Below the pieces are notes generated by a model. The model was not told where the DNA came from. It was given only the letters and a program-made list of their open reading frames with translations, and did not search any database. From Adiantum capillus-veneris (Eukaryota; Streptophyta; Polypodiopsida; Polypodiales; Pteridaceae), in NCBI GenBank assembly GCA_014529385.2, contig CM043956.1, positions 89,585,221-89,649,220 on the forward strand: a stretch of 64,000 nt of DNA. The letters are read 5' to 3'. Both the position numbers and the translations under genes were made by a program. Position 1 is the first letter of the stretch; each line of letters begins with the position of its first letter. Shown here piece by piece: positions 1 to 11,916 of this stretch.

Positions 1-465
1 CTTTAGCTCCACTCTCCAACGTATATTCTCCCAAAGACCAGCCAAAAACCTGTGCTTCTTCATCATGTCAGGCGGGGGTACCTGTGGTGCTAAGGCCTTG
101 CACATTCGCTCCCATGCCAATGAAAACTTACGTATATACGCATCTACTGGCTCACCTTCCTTCTGCACCAAACCTTGTACTTCTTGCCACACTTTGTCAG
201 GGTCTTCTATCTTCACAAACTCCACTTCCAATCCATGCCTTAGATTGTCCCAACTCAATCTTATAGGTGGATCAGCCATACGCAACTCCTCTTCAAATGC
301 ATTGGACCAAACTCGTGCATCACTCTTCAAACAAATTTGGAGAAGGCGTAACATTTGCGTAGGGTCATGAATCTGGTTGCTAATGCAGGCAACCTCCATC
401 TTTTCCAAAAATTCTTCCACATCTTCATCACTTCTTCCATGAAACTCCGGATAAGAGAAAGCCAT
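1..465 (-). CDS. Retrotransposon gag, N-terminal part, running off the left edge
   Basis: Uninterrupted frame of 155 codons from an ATG at 465 to the window edge. Gag proteins of Ty3/gypsy elements build the cytoplasmic particle that packages element RNA. The protein starts MAFSYPEFHGRSDEDVEEF and contains ARVWSNAFEEE, LSWDNLRHGLEVEF and VDAYIRKFSLAWERM. This order (short N-terminus, a W-rich middle, then an amphipathic F..AWERM helix) is that of plant retrotransposon gag domains. The ATG is chosen because the gag-like sequence begins there in a good context (GCCATGG) and the next in-frame stop lies about 70 bases upstream. No zinc knuckle is visible; it would lie left of the window. Upstream come a small ORF (568-786), a primer-binding site (1504-1521) and LTR-like DNA, as expected for a minus-strand LTR element. 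The family call is from pattern recognition, not a search. Confidence 0.72.
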   Translation of the reverse strand, partial: MAFSYPEFHGRSDEDVEEFLEKMEVACISNQIHDPTQMLRLLQICLKSDARVWSNAFEEELRMADPPIRLSWDNLRHGLEVEFVKIEDPDKVWQEVQGLVQKEGEPVDAYIRKFSLAWERMCKALAPQVPPPDMMKKHRFLAGLWENIRWRVELK

Positions 466-567
466 GGCTACCCAAGTTTCAATGCTTTGAGAACCCCTTT
501 GAACACACGTGCAAGAACCCAAAACTTTTGACTACCCAATCCCCAGAAACTTCAATGGAGCTCAACT

Positions 568-786
568 TTAGATAAGGACAAACACATGCACATCAAATGA
601 GTTTTCATAGTTGATCATCGGAATTACAACAGGCAAAGGACATTCCAAGATCTCTCGTAATCTTCTTGGCCCAAACATAAAGACTATGCGCTGCTGGAAA
701 AAAATCTTCCTGGACACATGAAAATTTATCTGGATTCTTTGAGTTAAATGAAATGGAGTGAATTGAGGGCCATTTTGATCATTCAT
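568..786 (-). CDS. Conserved 72-codon leader ORF, copy A (function unknown)
   Basis: ATG at 786, TAA at 568-570, 72 residues. It aligns without gaps from Met to stop with a second 72-codon minus-strand ORF at 23060-23278. I count 35 of 72 residues identical, with blocks SRK, FQQRIVF, FGP, EIL and SFDV. Of those 35 shared residues about 24 use different synonymous codons, so the protein is conserved although silent sites look saturated. The ORF sits between the primer-binding site (1504-1521) and gag (ATG 465), in the same frame as gag but separated from it by TAA, TGA and TAG. I do not recognise the family. There is no evident signal peptide or zinc finger; the C-terminus is hydrophobic. A leader-encoded accessory protein of the retroelement is the simplest inference. 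Confidence 0.55.
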   Translation of the reverse strand: MNDQNGPQFTPFHLTQRIQINFHVSRKIFFQQRIVFMFGPRRLREILECPLPVVIPMINYENSFDVHVFVLI

Positions 787-1503
787 TAAAGCCAACCATG
801 AAGCTCCCAAGAAGGCACACCTGACTTAACCTCTGATTTTGCCAAAATTTCAGCAGCATAACAACATAAATGGCTCAAAAGACCAAAAAACCAGCCATCA
901 TAACTTGGAAAAATTTTGGCAGAGTTTCCCCATAAATAGAGCAGTAGGAACCCAAAATATATACTGTATATGTATGCATAAACTGTCAACAATAGAACCC
1001 GAGCATCAAGTAGGACTCACTAGTACATAGCCTATGGCGAGGTCACAAAAAGGGTGCTCCAACTACCTATATCACCGAAAGGATATCTACATTTGAGAAT
1101 CCCCCAGCTCAATAAAAACCTCACGCTATCGACCCTCACACGAAGGCTAATGCAAATCGCGTATAGTCAAGTCTCAGAAATGACTATCTTCCAGACCAAG
1201 TCTCAGAAATGGCTGGGACTGCCAAATACAACCAAGTATGGCTCCACAAAGGCGTACAATTGGCAGTTTCCACAAGTAACGTACAATACCAACAAACAAT
1301 GTGCTCAAGCAAGCGCCCAATGATGCATACCCACGGCAACTGCAAGTGACTTCACTGCTAGTATACCACTGTACTCCAGCTACCTGTACCTGTGTGAATC
1401 ACCTGTACCTATCCCTTTCCCTGTAACCTGTAACGTGCAGTCTGCAACCTGTAATCCTGAATCTCGACGCTTGAAGCTCGAAGCAGAAGGTACTCGAAGA
1501 AGA
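787..1503 (-). other. Untranslated leader between primer-binding site and small ORF
   Basis: About 0.7 kb with no convincing coding potential on either strand. A short run of CCTGTA-like repeats lies at about 1378-1452. The position fits the 5' leader of the minus-strand LTR element whose gag begins at 465. Confidence 0.4.
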
Positions 1504-1521
1504 TCCTCCGTGGGGGCGCCA
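1504..1521 (-). promoter_or_regulatory. Putative primer-binding site (non-iMet type)
   Basis: Read on the minus strand the site is TGGCGCCCCCACGGAGGA. It starts with the TGG expected of a site complementary to a tRNA 3'-CCA end and lies 6 bases from an LTR-like TG at 1528. Sixteen of 18 bases match the corresponding site of gypsy element G1 at 54277-54294, with a 5-base spacer there. The priming tRNA is not identified. Confidence 0.45.
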
Positions 1522-1527
1522 AAAGAA

Positions 1528-2694
1528 TGTGAGCGGGATGAAAACACACACAGCGCCTCTATAACGACCCGACACACACTCTTGGAAAGATACACACACA
1601 CAATATGGGCACCACTCGGCTTAGAAAACACACCTGGCCGAGACAGGGAACACACCTCTGGAGTGAGAGGAGAGAGACTATCCACTTGCCCACTCCACAC
1701 AGACACACACACACACACACACCCAAAAAACTAAGCTCAAAAGAGGAGAATTTCTAATGTTTAGATACAATTGAGCTTGGGCCAACACCAATGGGGCAAA
1801 TAGCTCACACAATATGGGTAAAATATGCCAGATACAATCACAAACTAGAGCAGAAACTTCGCTCATAGGAGAAACTTACACAGAAAAAACAGCAGGAAAA
1901 GAGTGAGGAATTTGGCAAAATGGACAGTGCCATCGCGTCCAGAACGGCCCAAAACCCCAGTCTACAATGTCAAAGTGCTCAAATCCGACCTCGGATGAGC
2001 AGTTTACGGCCAAAACAGGCTCCAAAAACCCAAAAACACACCTACGGTTGTTCCTCCTCTCTTCTCCACGTTTTTTTCTGGTCTTCTCTCAGTTTTTTCA
2101 GTTCTCACACTTAGATTTATTAGTTGGGCACCCTTGGCCTTTTAGATGACCTCAAACGAACCCCGAACAGGCCAAAAACTGACCTCGCAGTGCATAGTTG
2201 TCACCTTTTTTGCATCATCCGCACACCTGGCACTCATTTCTTTTCAATAATGCGTCTCACAACCACGTGAAGTGGCCCCAAAAAGTGGTCCTAATGATGA
2301 TCTTTCTGCATAACTCTCACAAGAAAACACCACTTTGTATCCGTATTCATCCACGTGCAAATATTGACCCCGTTCGGCCTCCTGATGCCACTCGATGCCA
2401 TCTGACGCACCTGCTTACCTCATGTCGTCGGCCCGCGGATAGCTTCCTCAAGAAGTTTTACGCGCTACCAACTCCTCCTTATTGTAGAAAAAACACAGTG
2501 GTACTGGTAATAGTGAAAATCGATGCACTATGTACACCCTGTCCTACCTGTACACATGTGGGCCCCACGTAACCACCTGGCTCTGAAAAATGGGCAATTC
2601 TTTATTTGATGCACCATGCATGTATATGTACATATGCGCAATCCCTTGCTCCAAAAAACTCCTGACACTGGGTCTGGCACCGTAATACAGGGAA
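1528..2694 (-). repeat. LTR-like region, outer boundary unresolved
   Basis: Non-coding DNA next to the putative primer-binding site, starting TGTGAGCGGG at 1528 and holding a (CA)n tract at about 1703-1721. By position it should be the 5' LTR of the element encoding the gag at the left edge. No second copy lies in the window, so the right boundary is a guess and no target-site duplication can be checked. Confidence 0.3.
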
Positions 2695-3027
2695 ATGGCT
2701 GAGATTCTTTTCGAAGCTCGCGTCAAAACAAATCAGCCTCTTCCAGAAGGATGGATCCATACTGCTTCGCATTGTCATAAGCTAGCCCGAACTAGACTGA
2801 GCAAGGGCAGGTGTACACTCTATGAGCCTGACACCAAAACCTATCATTCTCTCACGCCTTATGAGGTAGAGATGACCACAGACCGGCGGGATCAGCTTGA
2901 GCAGGAGGCCATTTACCGACTGATTCAGAAGGAGAATGCTGGTGCGGGGACTTCTCAGGCACCATCCCGGTCAAAGATCAAAGGCAAAGGCAAAAGGAAG
3001 ACAGTCCAATTGAAGGATACTGGGTAG
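2695..3027 (+). CDS. Hypothetical protein, 110 codons
   Basis: Open frame from ATG 2695 to TAG 3027. The composition is protein-like rather than low-complexity: PLPEGWIHTASHCHKLAR in the first third, TYHSLTPYEVEMTTDRRDQ in the middle, a charged helix QLEQEAIYRLIQKENAG, then a basic tail rich in K, R and G (SRSKIKGKGKRK). No domain is recognised. A few hundred bases downstream lies a TATA-type promoter (3380-3426), so this may be the end of one unit followed by an LTR or promoter. It could equally be a chance ORF; no homologue exists elsewhere in the window. Confidence 0.3.
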   Translation: MAEILFEARVKTNQPLPEGWIHTASHCHKLARTRLSKGRCTLYEPDTKTYHSLTPYEVEMTTDRRDQLEQEAIYRLIQKENAGAGTSQAPSRSKIKGKGKRKTVQLKDTG

Positions 3028-3379
3028 TTCCATCTCAGAATTCAGTGGCGACTTTTCTTCTCAGCAGGCAGGGAGAGATGACAGCTCTACCTTGGCCTGG
3101 TGAGAGCTCCACCTTGGCCTTTTCCGCTGCCTCCCTCAAACCTTGGTCCTTCTTGAACTCCTACTCGTAATCTTTGAATGTCCATTCTCTATCTGGTCAA
3201 GCTAGCATCCCAACATCAGAACCAAACGATGGATTTTTCAGTCTCACATCAGATCAGACAGGGGAATTTTTCAGAAATTTTGGAATCTTGCTAAAATTCA
3301 AGAAAGAAGGGAAGGATGTAGACGGCTGGATAATCACCATGTGGGAACGTGTTCTTAGAAGATGGGCAGCAAATTACTT
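3028..3379. other. Unassigned non-coding DNA
   Basis: No convincing ORF or repeat. It contains a short imperfect repeat around 3080-3120 (tctaccttggcctggtgaga, then ctccaccttggcc). It may be LTR or promoter sequence of the unit whose TATA box is at 3419. Confidence 0.3.
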
Positions 3380-3426
3380 AGTAATTACTAGAGTAATTAC
3401 TACAGTAAACCTGAAGTGTATAAATA
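3380..3426 (+). promoter_or_regulatory. TATA box preceded by two copies of a 10-bp palindrome
   Basis: TATAAATA at 3419-3426 in the context gtgTATAAATAggg, a textbook plant TATA box. Just upstream the perfect palindrome AGTAATTACT occurs twice, at 3380-3389 and 3392-3401, 12 bp apart start to start. Paired dyads 18-40 bp upstream of a TATA box resemble a dimeric transcription-factor site. A retroelement U3 is a plausible context; no LTR pair is found. Confidence 0.4.
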
Positions 3427-4747
3427 GGGCCCATTACATTATTATCGGGTTGGCAATTGTTATCACTTGTATTAGCGCTTTGGGCTATAATTGTACTTGA
3501 GCATCAGTGGCAGTAAAGTCGGCTGTACTTTCCCTCTGTAATCATATTCGCTGTAATCTTGATCTGTAATCTCAATAATGGCATATATTTCAGTGATACT
3601 TACTTTTCGTCCAGTCTTTTGAATCTGAATCTGAATCTGAACCTTATTCCAGTCTATAAGTCTGATTCTTATTTCAGTATCCACATTTCAGTCTAGTCTC
3701 TGATTTATGTTCAGTCTGTTATCTGAAATCTTCCTACACTAGTAACTGAAATCCTTCAACACTGGAATTATCTGTCTCAAGAGATCAGTTCCAATTCCAG
3801 AGAAGCTCTATGAGACAACACAAATATCGAAGGATGTTGCACAAGGAAGCCATTCACAATAGCATCTTGTAGATATACCCCCCCAAGAGGAGACAGGGTA
3901 GTGCCTCTCAGTGGAGAAAAGGAGAGAGTGTATAGAGGAATCGACAAAGGGGATCGAAGGATGCAACAAGCCTCCATACCATGCAATTGTTAGAGCTCTT
4001 AGAGAGGTCCCATTATCCATAGTTCATGGGCACTTTGAGAGTCTTGTATCGAACCCCAGTTACTTGTGATCAATGGTACTTGGCTTTCCCCTTTTCGTCA
4101 CAGTCCAAGGGAGGGGGCCTGAGCATCTTGGCCCTCCATCTAGTGGCTATTAAATCACGTAATCTTTTCATGGAGCCGTTGGATTTAAGACAACTGAGCA
4201 GACATGATTATCAAATCTGCAACCAATCATTGTCGACCAGGTCAGCGCAAGGAATCCGTATTTTTTTGCATGGAGCCAGTAGACTAGAGACAGCTCAGCA
4301 AATGTAACTACACCTTTTGAAAACCAATCATTGGTAGCTACGTCAGTGCAAGAATGTTGAGTGTCCTCTGCGTGTGCTCTGCAGTCTTCCACAGTCGCCC
4401 CCCTCCCCTGGACCTGTGACGGCCAAGAATGTTCTTCTAGAGACCATTCCTCTGAAATAACAGTTCCCACAATGGCTCCCAGCCTCCGCCCGTCGCGACG
4501 TGGTCACTATAATTACAAGAAATGATCTCCAGAAGACCATTCCCTACACCGTATTCAACAGCTTGGGGGCCATTGGAATATAGATCTCAACATGGGAGTT
4601 GCAGCAACGTGTCCTTCTTCCCAAAAAAATGGATATTTCAAGCACCAATCGACAAAGTAGGGCCAACCAATTTTGGATTCATTAGTTTCTTTGGAATCTT
4701 GGGAGATGCTCTTAGGCCTTGAGGAGAAAAAAAGAACTCACGGCACG

Positions 4748-4787
<40 letters not shown>

Positions 4788-5500
4788 GTCTACGTCATCT
4801 TGACAGTGTTAAGAATGCCTCTAATCAGGAGGTGCATGTTATGCTGCATCAGGAGGTGTGGGGAATAGCGAGATGATTTTTTAATCTCTAAGGCTAGGTC
4901 GGACGCGATGGCGTCTGTTTGCCTCCTTCCTCTGTGGAAATTGCAAAGGAGAGTGCAAGTAAAGTTGTGCAACGAGGGGGTGCAGGCATGTTCTTTGTGG
5001 AGAGCATGTGTGTGTGATCACGCAGGGGAAGGACACAACGGGGGCGCACATGAGACGTGTGCATCGGACGGAACAGGCAAGGCATTCTCATTTGGGACAA
5101 GGGGAGCGAATATTCGCTGCTAACTAATGGGAGCATTAAAGTAGACCGAGAAGTCTCAAGAACTTCCAAGATGAGCCAACGCGCAAGCTCTGTGAACTGA
5201 GCAAACGAGCAAGGAGGGGGCTTGGACAGCTGTCGTGCGATGGTGGGCCGAGCTGGAGCAGACCTGGAGGAGGTCCTGTTCAAAAGCAGGGGCGGGGGCC
5301 GAGGTGGGGGGCTGCGCCTCACTGGAGATGGGGCTAAGCAGCTGCTATGCAGGCAAGGCTCACAGGGCAGTGATGGCGAAGCACGTCAGGCGACGGCCGA
5401 GGAAGACAGAGGAGAGAGAGACAAGCTATTTTACGTGTTCTGAAGAGGGGGGGAGGAAGGGATCTGGCGAGATTCCATTTAAAAGAGGAACATAGATCCC
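3427..5500. other. Unassigned non-coding DNA with a (GA)n tract
   Basis: No ORF here looks like a real gene; the longer open frames are compositionally random. GAATCT-type hexamer repeats lie at about 3620-3646. A (GA)n tract lies at 4749-4783. The 4900-5460 part is G-rich and open in several frames by composition only. Confidence 0.4.
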
Positions 5501-5720
5501 GTAGCTCCATTCAAGATTTTAGGATGGTAACAAGTTTGATTTCAAGATCTAGGATACTTTGAGAATCGATGAACGATGTTCCAATATGGATACTTTTCAT
5601 TCCATCATACGTAGCTCCATTAAAGATTTTAGGATGGTAACAAGTTTGATTTCAAGATCTAGGATACTTTGAGCATCAATGAACGATGTTCCAATATGGA
5701 TACTTTTCATTCCACCATAC
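5501..5720. repeat. Tandem duplication, 2 x 110 bp
   Basis: Unit 1 (5501-5610) and unit 2 (5611-5720) both start gtagctccatt and both end in a variant of ttccatcatac. They differ at only a few positions, so the duplication is recent. No coding content. Confidence 0.9.
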
Positions 5721-6093
5721 TGGGTCCAAGTCCATTCTCATTAATTAATTTCAAGGCAAGATTCCTTCTGGAATGAAAAGTTCAAAGGCAAAACTCGCAT
5801 ATTGCCTCGTCAGCAACGCCCTCCCCCAAACGGGTTGCCAGGGAGTCCTTAGTCATGCGCCTGCTCTGCTATGGACATGCTGTTCCACAGCTATGGACAT
5901 GCATTCCCACTCCATGCCGTTTGTGTTCACCACTTTCTGGACCGACTATATGCTTGCTGCTCGGCAGACAGAGACACTGAGAGAATTCTCTCTGCCATGA
6001 GTCACTTGCATCACATGATGGCTTGCATTTGAACGATGTCTGCAAAGGCCAGGAGCAAGGCAGGGGGCAAATCACAGGCCTGCTCTCTAGTGG

Positions 6094-6137
<44 letters not shown>

Positions 6138-7018
6138 AGCACCCCTCAAGTCCGCCGCTTGGCACTTCCTTTTCCATTGTTGATTATGGCATCTGGGTGC
6201 AGTCCCCTTGGCACTTTGCCCGTCGAAGGCATCAAACAATGCATGGGCGGCCTCCGGTACACCTACAAGAAACCCAATGCCCTCATGTGGTCGTTCAACA
6301 CAGTTCTAGAAGCCTTGCTTGGCTCAGATCACAATCTTACCCTGCGCAGCAATGGTGTTGTTGCACTCGAGCTCACCCCCCTGCTTCATCTTCCCGTGTT
6401 GCTGCCTAGAAAACTCCCACTGCCGGTCTGCATGCATAATCTTGTCCTTGTGCAAGATATTTTTGGCGGCACAACCTAAAGACAAGCTCCAAACTGGGAG
6501 TCACACTGAGTGTCAGCCCTCCCTCACCATCCTCTGCTACACAATCGCACCTCCGTTGAAGAACATAACAAAAATCTCTATGTCTCTCTCTCACTCCTTC
6601 CTTCCTTGACAGACGGCATCTCCTCTCTCTTCCACGTCCCCCCTTTTTTTTTTGTCCTTCAATGGTTCAACCTAAGTGAGCATCGTTGTACATCGTGCTG
6701 ATGAAAAGCTACAAATTTTTTTATTTTTAGAGAAATTTGATCTCACAACTGGAAATTTTGGAGAAATGAGGACAAACTTGAAATTGTCCCGGTTTCCTTT
6801 CCTTTTGCATCTCAACCCTTAAGGCATCACCCAAGATACCTCCCAAAACAAATGACAAAAAGATTGTAGGGATTTTAGGCTGACAACAATTGATGGATGC
6901 TTATTTGGATTAAACTTTGTGAGGACAAAAAAAAAAAAAGTTGCTTATGTGTAATGAAGGTAAAGTATGTTTGAGAAGGACCCCTCTTCAAGGTATCTAT
7001 CTATCCACACAATTATAA
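5721..7018. other. Unassigned DNA; Helitron 5'-like motif at its right end
   Basis: A (TC)n tract lies at 6097-6133; no convincing gene. At 6996 the motif TCTATCTATC followed by ACAATTATAA matches the 5' start of the Helitron at 19237 (TCTATCTATACAATTATAA). This motif directly abuts the outer end of the giant palindrome at 7019, so it is probably a Helitron 5' end truncated or split by the palindrome. Confidence 0.35.
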
Positions 7019-7046
7019 CTAGTATGTGACCCGCACGTTGCTGCGG
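7019..7046 (-). mobile_element. Helitron 3' terminus (minus strand)
   Basis: On the minus strand: stem CCGCA, loop GCAACG, stem TGCGG (plus coordinates 7031-7046), then 8 bases and CTAG at 7019-7022, with host T next. A short GC hairpin about 10 bases before CTRR is the diagnostic Helitron 3' end. Confidence 0.65.
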
Positions 7047-7282
7047 CCAAAGAAACAATGCCTCTATTCTCATAGTGTGGTTCTCTTCCAAGTGGAACAC
7101 TGTCAATACTCTCTTACTACACGTATAGTCTATCACATTTATAAAAGTGATGCATGACATGACCTCTTAATAGATGTTGCAAAGCATTCTTTTGATACCA
7201 AGATTGGAAGCTTCTCATAGACATTATTTTTCATGAGGTGCTAGCCCTTGCTCAACAAACTTAGCAATGCTCTAATTCTATT

Positions 7283-7793
<511 letters not shown>

Positions 7794-8232
7794 TGAAGCG
7801 AAGATTTTTCACATAGGTCTTGAGACATCATGATATGTTCCAATTATGGTTATATGTACACATAGTGCGCGCTCGCACGCGCACGCACACATATAGATGC
7901 TTGAAGGAAAGATTTGTCACATATGTCTTGAGTTTGTCACATTTGTCACATAGAGGCATCTTGCTATTGTTCCAATACAATAACTATGACATTCAAAGTT
8001 TCTATGCTCCCCTCGTCCCCCCCCCCCCCAAAAAGAAAAAACCTCTAGTTGAAGTGACTATCCCAGGTGGACATTTAAAAAGGAGAAGCGAACTCTTTTT
8101 CTCACTTTTTTGAAAAGGAAAATATAGATGGCTATGATCTCTCTCTCTCTCTCTCTCTACCATCATATAGATCTTTAAGATTTCATTGGATGTTCCTACA
8201 ACATTTTAGATTCTCCTTTTATCAAGACGTGC

Positions 8233-8266
<34 letters not shown>

Positions 8267-8601
8267 AGAGAGAGAAGATGAAACAAAAATAACTTTATTC
8301 TTATCCATGTTGTGAGATATATCTTTTAGCATTGTTCCAATGGCATTAAAAATTTTCTTCTTGTTTATCTTCTCTATCTCTCTTTATCCTCCTTCTCCTC
8401 CTCCTCCTCCCCATAGATATTCACTTTTTGTTGAAGGCTTGTCTTATAACTTTTAAGTCACTTTAGATTGTTCCTACACGCGAGCATTTGTTCTGTCTTC
8501 CTCTCTCCTCTTGCGTCATTTGTTGGACTTTGTATTTCAACGCATTAAATACGGCACTTAACAATTGTCCTCCTCTCTCTCTCTCTCGCGTGCGCGCGTG
8601 C

Positions 8602-8933
8602 GTTGATTTTAGATTAGCACCTTGCCTGCCAAAATTTAAGGAATTTATAGATTTTTAAGCATGGCCCACATGTTAACTCTTAAAAATGAAAAGAACAAAA
8701 TATCCAAGGATTGATAAAAGGTCCAACAATTGGGAAATCTCTCTACCCATTTGGGGTGTTCTCTCTCGTTGATTTTAGATTGGTACCCTTGCCTGTCAAA
8801 ATTTAAGGAATTTATAGATTTTTAAGCATGGCCCACATGATAACTCTTAAAAATGAAGAGAACAAAATATCCAAGAATTGGTAAAAGGTCCATCAACGGG
8901 AAATCTCTCTACCCATTTGGGGTGTTAATGTGA
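8602..8933. repeat. Tandem duplication (2 x 166 bp) inside the left arm
   Basis: Both units start gttgattttagatt (8602 and 8768) and contain atttatagatttttaagcat and the flank catttggggtgtt. The mirror image of the duplication is present in the right arm at about 10640-10981, so the tandem duplication predates the doubling of the arm. Confidence 0.8.
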
Positions 8934-9191
8934 GGGTTGGTCTTTATCAGGTATTTAATCCATTTTCTACGGGTGAAAAACTTTAGCTATCCTTTAAAAA
9001 ATACACTAATGCCAAAAAATAATATCTTGAAAATTTGAAAAGTGCGTGAGCTCAACGATAAAATCTTTCTTTCTCTCTCTCCCCCTCATAAATGTACATG
9101 TGTATGCACACATGCAATGTGATGGTTTGTCTCTCTCTCCTTCTCTCTCTTTCTCTCTGTCTCACACACACACACACAAAAGCAATGTGAT

Positions 9192-9241
<50 letters not shown>

Positions 9242-9638
9242 GGTCAATAATGTGGATAACGATCCCTGTATTTGCATGTCATGTATGTCCTCAAAGCGAG
9301 ACAATCCCAAGTCTACGTTAGGTGAGCTTTTTCCTTTTTCTCAAGCTCTTTAAAGAAATACATACTTCCAAAATTTTCTAAAACATATCAATATTGGTCT
9401 TGAAAAAAGCCCCTTGAAAAGATAAAACCAAATATATCTTCAAAAATTACATTTTCATTAAACAAAAAAAAATCACTAAATTTTTGTTTTTCTTGTTATA
9501 TCTTCAAAAAGTAAATTTGCATTAAGTAACAAAACCTCCACTAAAGTTATCCTCTTTTTGTTATGTGCAATCAAACTTTAACATTTAATTTATGTGGAAT
9601 AGAAAGTCTCTTGACTTTACATTTGAAAAGGCTTGTCA

Positions 9639-9914
9639 CTTCTTACATTTTAAAAATGCTACATTCTAAAAAAGCTCGACTTACTTTATGAAAAGGGTGT
9701 CATTTGTTACAATCTTACCCTTTATTTCTATACTCTTTATATGTTATGAAAAGGGTCTCATTTGTTACAATCTTACCCTTTACTTCTATACTCTTTATAA
9801 TGCAGCTTAAAATTTTCAAGGAAGGAGAGGCCGTTCTTGTCACTCCCTCGTTCATTTCAAAAAACACCTTACAAAACATCTAATCTAAAATTCAAAAGTA
9901 AAGGGTTGTAAGGA
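9639..9914. other. Spacer of the giant palindrome with Helitron 5'-like starts
   Basis: Contains a direct repeat of tatgaaaagggtgtcattt-type sequence (about 9687 and 9735) and, at 9785, TCTATACTCTTTATAATG, which looks like a Helitron 5' end (TC start, AT-rich). The following 110 bp recurs in inverted orientation immediately outside the right arm at 12573-12683. Confidence 0.45.
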
Positions 9915-10289
9915 TGACAAGCCTTTTCAAATGTAAAATCAAGAGACTTTCTATTCCACATAAAATAAATGTTGAAGTTTAATTGCACATAACAAAAAGG
10001 GATAACTTTAGTGGAGGTTTTGTTACTTACTGCGTTATTTTTTGAAGATATAACAAAAAAAGAAAAATTTTAGTGATTTTTTTAAATGAAAATATAATTT
10101 TTGAAGATACATTTGGTTTTATCTTTTCAATGAGTTTTTTTCAAAACCAATATTGATATGTTTTAGAAAATTTTGAAAGTATGTATTTCTTTAAAGAGCT
10201 TGAGAAAAAGAAAAAAACTCGCATAATGTCAACTTGGGGTTGTCTCGCTTTGAGAACATGCATGACATGAAAATATAGGGATCGTTATT

Positions 10290-10295
10290 GACCAA

Positions 10296-10355
<60 letters not shown>

Positions 10356-10378
10356 ACCACATTGCTTGTGTGTGTGTA

Positions 10379-10465
<87 letters not shown>

Positions 10466-10976
10466 ATACATTTCATGTGTGCATACACATGTACATTTAT
10501 GAGGGGGAGAGAGAGAAAGAAAGATTTTATCGTAGAGCTCACACACTTTTCAAAGTTTCAACATATTATTTTTCGGCATTATTGTATTTTTTAAAGGATA
10601 GCTAAAGTTTTTCACTCGTAAAAAATGGATTGAATGCCCACAAAGACCAACCTTCACATTAACACGCCAAATGGGTAGAGAGATTTCTCAATTGATGGAC
10701 CTTTTACCAATTCTTGGATATTTCATATTTTTAAGAGTTAACATGTGGGCCGTGCTTAAAAATCTATAAATTCCTTAAATTTTGGCAGGCAAGGGTGCCA
10801 ATCTAAAATCAACGAGAGAGAACACTCCAAATGGGTAGAGAGATTTCCCTCTTCATGGATCTTTTACCAATTCTTGAAAATTTTGTTCTATTTATTTTTA
10901 AGAGTTAACATGTGGGCCATGCTTAAAAATCTATAAATTCTTTAAATTTTGGAAGGCAAAGGTGCCAATCTAAAAT

Positions 10977-11031
<55 letters not shown>

Positions 11032-11230
11032 GCCGAGGGGGACGACAATTTTTAAGTGCCGTATATTTAATGTGTTGAAATGAAAAGTCCAACAAATGAC
11101 GCAAGAGGAGAGAGGAAGACAGAACAAAATGCTAGTGTGTAGGAACAATCTAAAGTGACTTTAAAAGTTCCAAGATAAGCCTTCAACAAAAGTGAATATC
11201 TATGGGAAGGAGGAGGAGGAGGAGGGGGGG

Positions 11231-11274
<44 letters not shown>

Positions 11275-11353
11275 AAACCAGAACAAAATTTTTAATGCCA
11301 TCGGAAGAATCCATATTTCACAACATGGGTAAGAATAAAGTTATTTTTGTTTC

Positions 11354-11404
<51 letters not shown>

Positions 11405-11880
11405 CACACACACACACACATACACACGTCTTGATGAAAGGAGAATTTGAAATGTTGTAGGAACATCCAATTAGATCTCAAAGACCTATCCGATGGTAGA
11501 GAGAGAGAGAGAGACCAATCATAGCCATTTATATTTTTCTTTTCAAAAAAATGAGAAAAAAGAGTCCGCTTCTCCTTTTTAAATGTCCACCTGTGATAGT
11601 CACTTCAACTAGAGGGTTTTGGGGGGTGGGGGGGGGGGGGGGGGGGGAGGGGATGAGGGGAGCGTAGAAACTTTGAATGTCATAGTTATTGTGTTGGATG
11701 CCTCTATGTGACAAATGTGACAAACTCAAGACATATGTGATAAATCTTTCCTTCAATCATATATATATACATGTGTGTGTGTGTGCGCGCGCGCGCACGT
11801 GCGCGCTATGTGTACATATAGACATAATTGGAACATATCATGATGTCTCAAGACCTATGTGACAAATCTTCGCTTCAAGC

Positions 11881-11916
<36 letters not shown>

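Noticed and set aside
4040-4075. gtatcgaaccccagttac, resembling a tRNA T-arm or primer site
   Set aside because: No cloverleaf or LTR around it.
4894-5322. 142-codon minus-strand frame, Pro/Arg-rich at its start
   Set aside because: Random-looking composition in a region open in several frames; no motif.
6036-6479. 147-codon plus-strand frame through a (TC)n tract, with an inner ATG at 6187
   Set aside because: First third is low complexity; the rest has no recognised motif and overlaps other open frames.
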